6,490 bases of DNA from Rickettsiaceae bacterium (GTDB lineage: Bacteria > Pseudomonadota > Alphaproteobacteria > Rickettsiales > Rickettsiaceae): assembly GCA_028372485.1 (NCBI GenBank), contig JAOMYS010000059.1, positions 1-6,490 of the forward strand, written 5' to 3'. Position numbers and translations under genes: made by a program. Below the pieces are notes generated by a model. The model did not search any database. It was given only the letters and a program-made list of their open reading frames with translations, and was not told the origin of the DNA. Shown here in pieces: positions 6,023-6,490 of the stretch; position 1 is the stretch's first letter; each line of letters starts with the position of its first letter.

Positions 6023-6490
6023 CTATTCAAAAATATCACTGTGTTCATTACTATTTTCTTGGTGCCCCAAAAGATGGGATTTCTTGATAAAAGAATCCCG
6101 TAATTCATCACTGTACAATAATGAGTTAGCGAATTCATCCAGTAATTCATAATCAGCAGTTGCGAGATAACAGAATATATACTTACTATGTTCTTTATAA
6201 AAATCCAGAGCGTTATAACACAACATACGTTCTAATCTAAGCTGATCATCAATTTCTAAAATCTTATTAATTAACCAATCTAAGTGATGTTGATCATCAA
6301 TGGCTTTTAGAACATTTAATGATTCATTGAGTGATAAAGAGATGATGAAATCTGCAGACTTATAGTTGAGTAATCTATGAATACGACTTCCTTCTGTAAG
6401 AACATCTGAAAACAAAGGGTATATATCCACAAGAGTATTGCTGGTGTAAATAGATATATCTACTTCTTGATCTATCTTTTTTAAAAGAAA
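6023..6490 (-). CDS. Unrecognised protein, C-terminal part (5' end beyond window)
   Basis: I do not recognise this gene. The frame is open from the right edge to a TAG at 6023-6025, giving 155 visible residues beginning FLLKKIDQEVDISIY. A GTG at 6428-6430 could be read as a start, but the 20 codons upstream of it contain no stop and look equally protein-like, so the true start probably lies outside. The visible part is acidic and mostly helical, without membrane segments. It contains two IDDQ tetrads 16 residues apart (AIDDQHHLDW and EIDDQLRLER), encoded by an 11-bp direct repeat, which hints at helical repeats. Two cysteines lie in MLCYNAL and YIFCYLA. The tail, HQENSNEHSDIFE, is polar. It converges on the transglutaminase-like gene with 16 bases between stops and no visible terminator. 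Base composition matches its neighbours. No function is proposed. Confidence 0.75.
   Translation of the reverse strand, partial: FLLKKIDQEVDISIYTSNTLVDIYPLFSDVLTEGSRIHRLLNYKSADFIISLSLNESLNVLKAIDDQHHLDWLINKILEIDDQLRLERMLCYNALDFYKEHSKYIFCYLATADYELLDEFANSLLYSDELRDSFIKKSHLLGHQENSNEHSDIFE
6243..6301. repeat. 11-bp direct repeat inside the unrecognised gene
   Basis: TGATCATCAAT occurs at 6243-6253 and 6291-6301, exactly 48 bases (16 codons) apart and in the same frame. On the minus strand both copies encode I-D-D-Q, so this may be the trace of a 16-residue internal duplication. Confidence 0.45.

Noticed and set aside
5908..6150. Minus-strand open frame of 80 codons, hydrophobic and Phe/Ile-rich
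   Set aside because: It covers the end of the transglutaminase-like gene and the end of the convergent gene in another frame; its hydrophobicity is what AT-rich DNA gives by chance.
6428..6430. GTG as start of the unrecognised minus-strand gene
   Set aside because: No Shine-Dalgarno sequence precedes it and the frame continues upstream without a stop to the window edge with protein-like composition.

Overview
The window is AT-rich with dense, short-spaced genes. It looks like part of the chromosome of an alphaproteobacterium, most plausibly a reduced, Rickettsiales-like lineage. The reasons are the alphaproteobacterial style of TrmD, NadD and RsfS, the low GC, the runs of eight A or T inside genes, and an intergenic palindrome resembling the TGTCATCCC...GGGATCT elements I recall from Rickettsia and Wolbachia. 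The lineage is inferred from protein motifs and composition, not from a search. No phage, IS, CRISPR or defence genes are visible. This is mostly a housekeeping and envelope region.

Layout. Positions 1-350 (minus) hold the N-terminal 116 codons of trmD, cut by the window edge. A 107-bp divergent spacer carries a good promoter for tRNA-Pro(UGG) at 458-534 (plus). After a 10-bp perfect hairpin, a tight plus-strand cluster follows: nadD (NAD synthesis), rsfS (ribosome silencing, overlapping nadD by 20 bp), a KefB/KefC-type cation:proton antiporter with an NAD-binding RCK domain, and an exported SH3-domain protein whose start overlaps the antiporter stop by 8 bp. About 340 bp without a gene (3786-4128) contain two stem-loop structures and AT-rich promoter-like sequence. 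Then comes a 625-residue exported DUF3857/transglutaminase-like protein with a complete Cys-His-Asp triad. It ends 16 bp from the 3' end of a convergent, unrecognised minus-strand gene that is open to the right edge of the window.

How the genes relate. TrmD makes m1G37, and the divergently placed tRNA-Pro(UGG) has the G36-G37 pair that TrmD recognises, so enzyme and substrate are head to head. In the nadD-rsfS-antiporter-SH3 cluster, NAD synthesis, translation shutdown and ion homeostasis share a probable transcript. The two exported proteins (SH3 and transglutaminase-like) probably act at the periplasm or cell wall.

I did not find a clear-cut new system. The most worthwhile leads are the trmD/tRNA-Pro arrangement, the palindromic element at 3924-3986, the hairpin that can mask a strong Shine-Dalgarno sequence just before rsfS, and the unrecognised C-terminal-only protein at the right edge.
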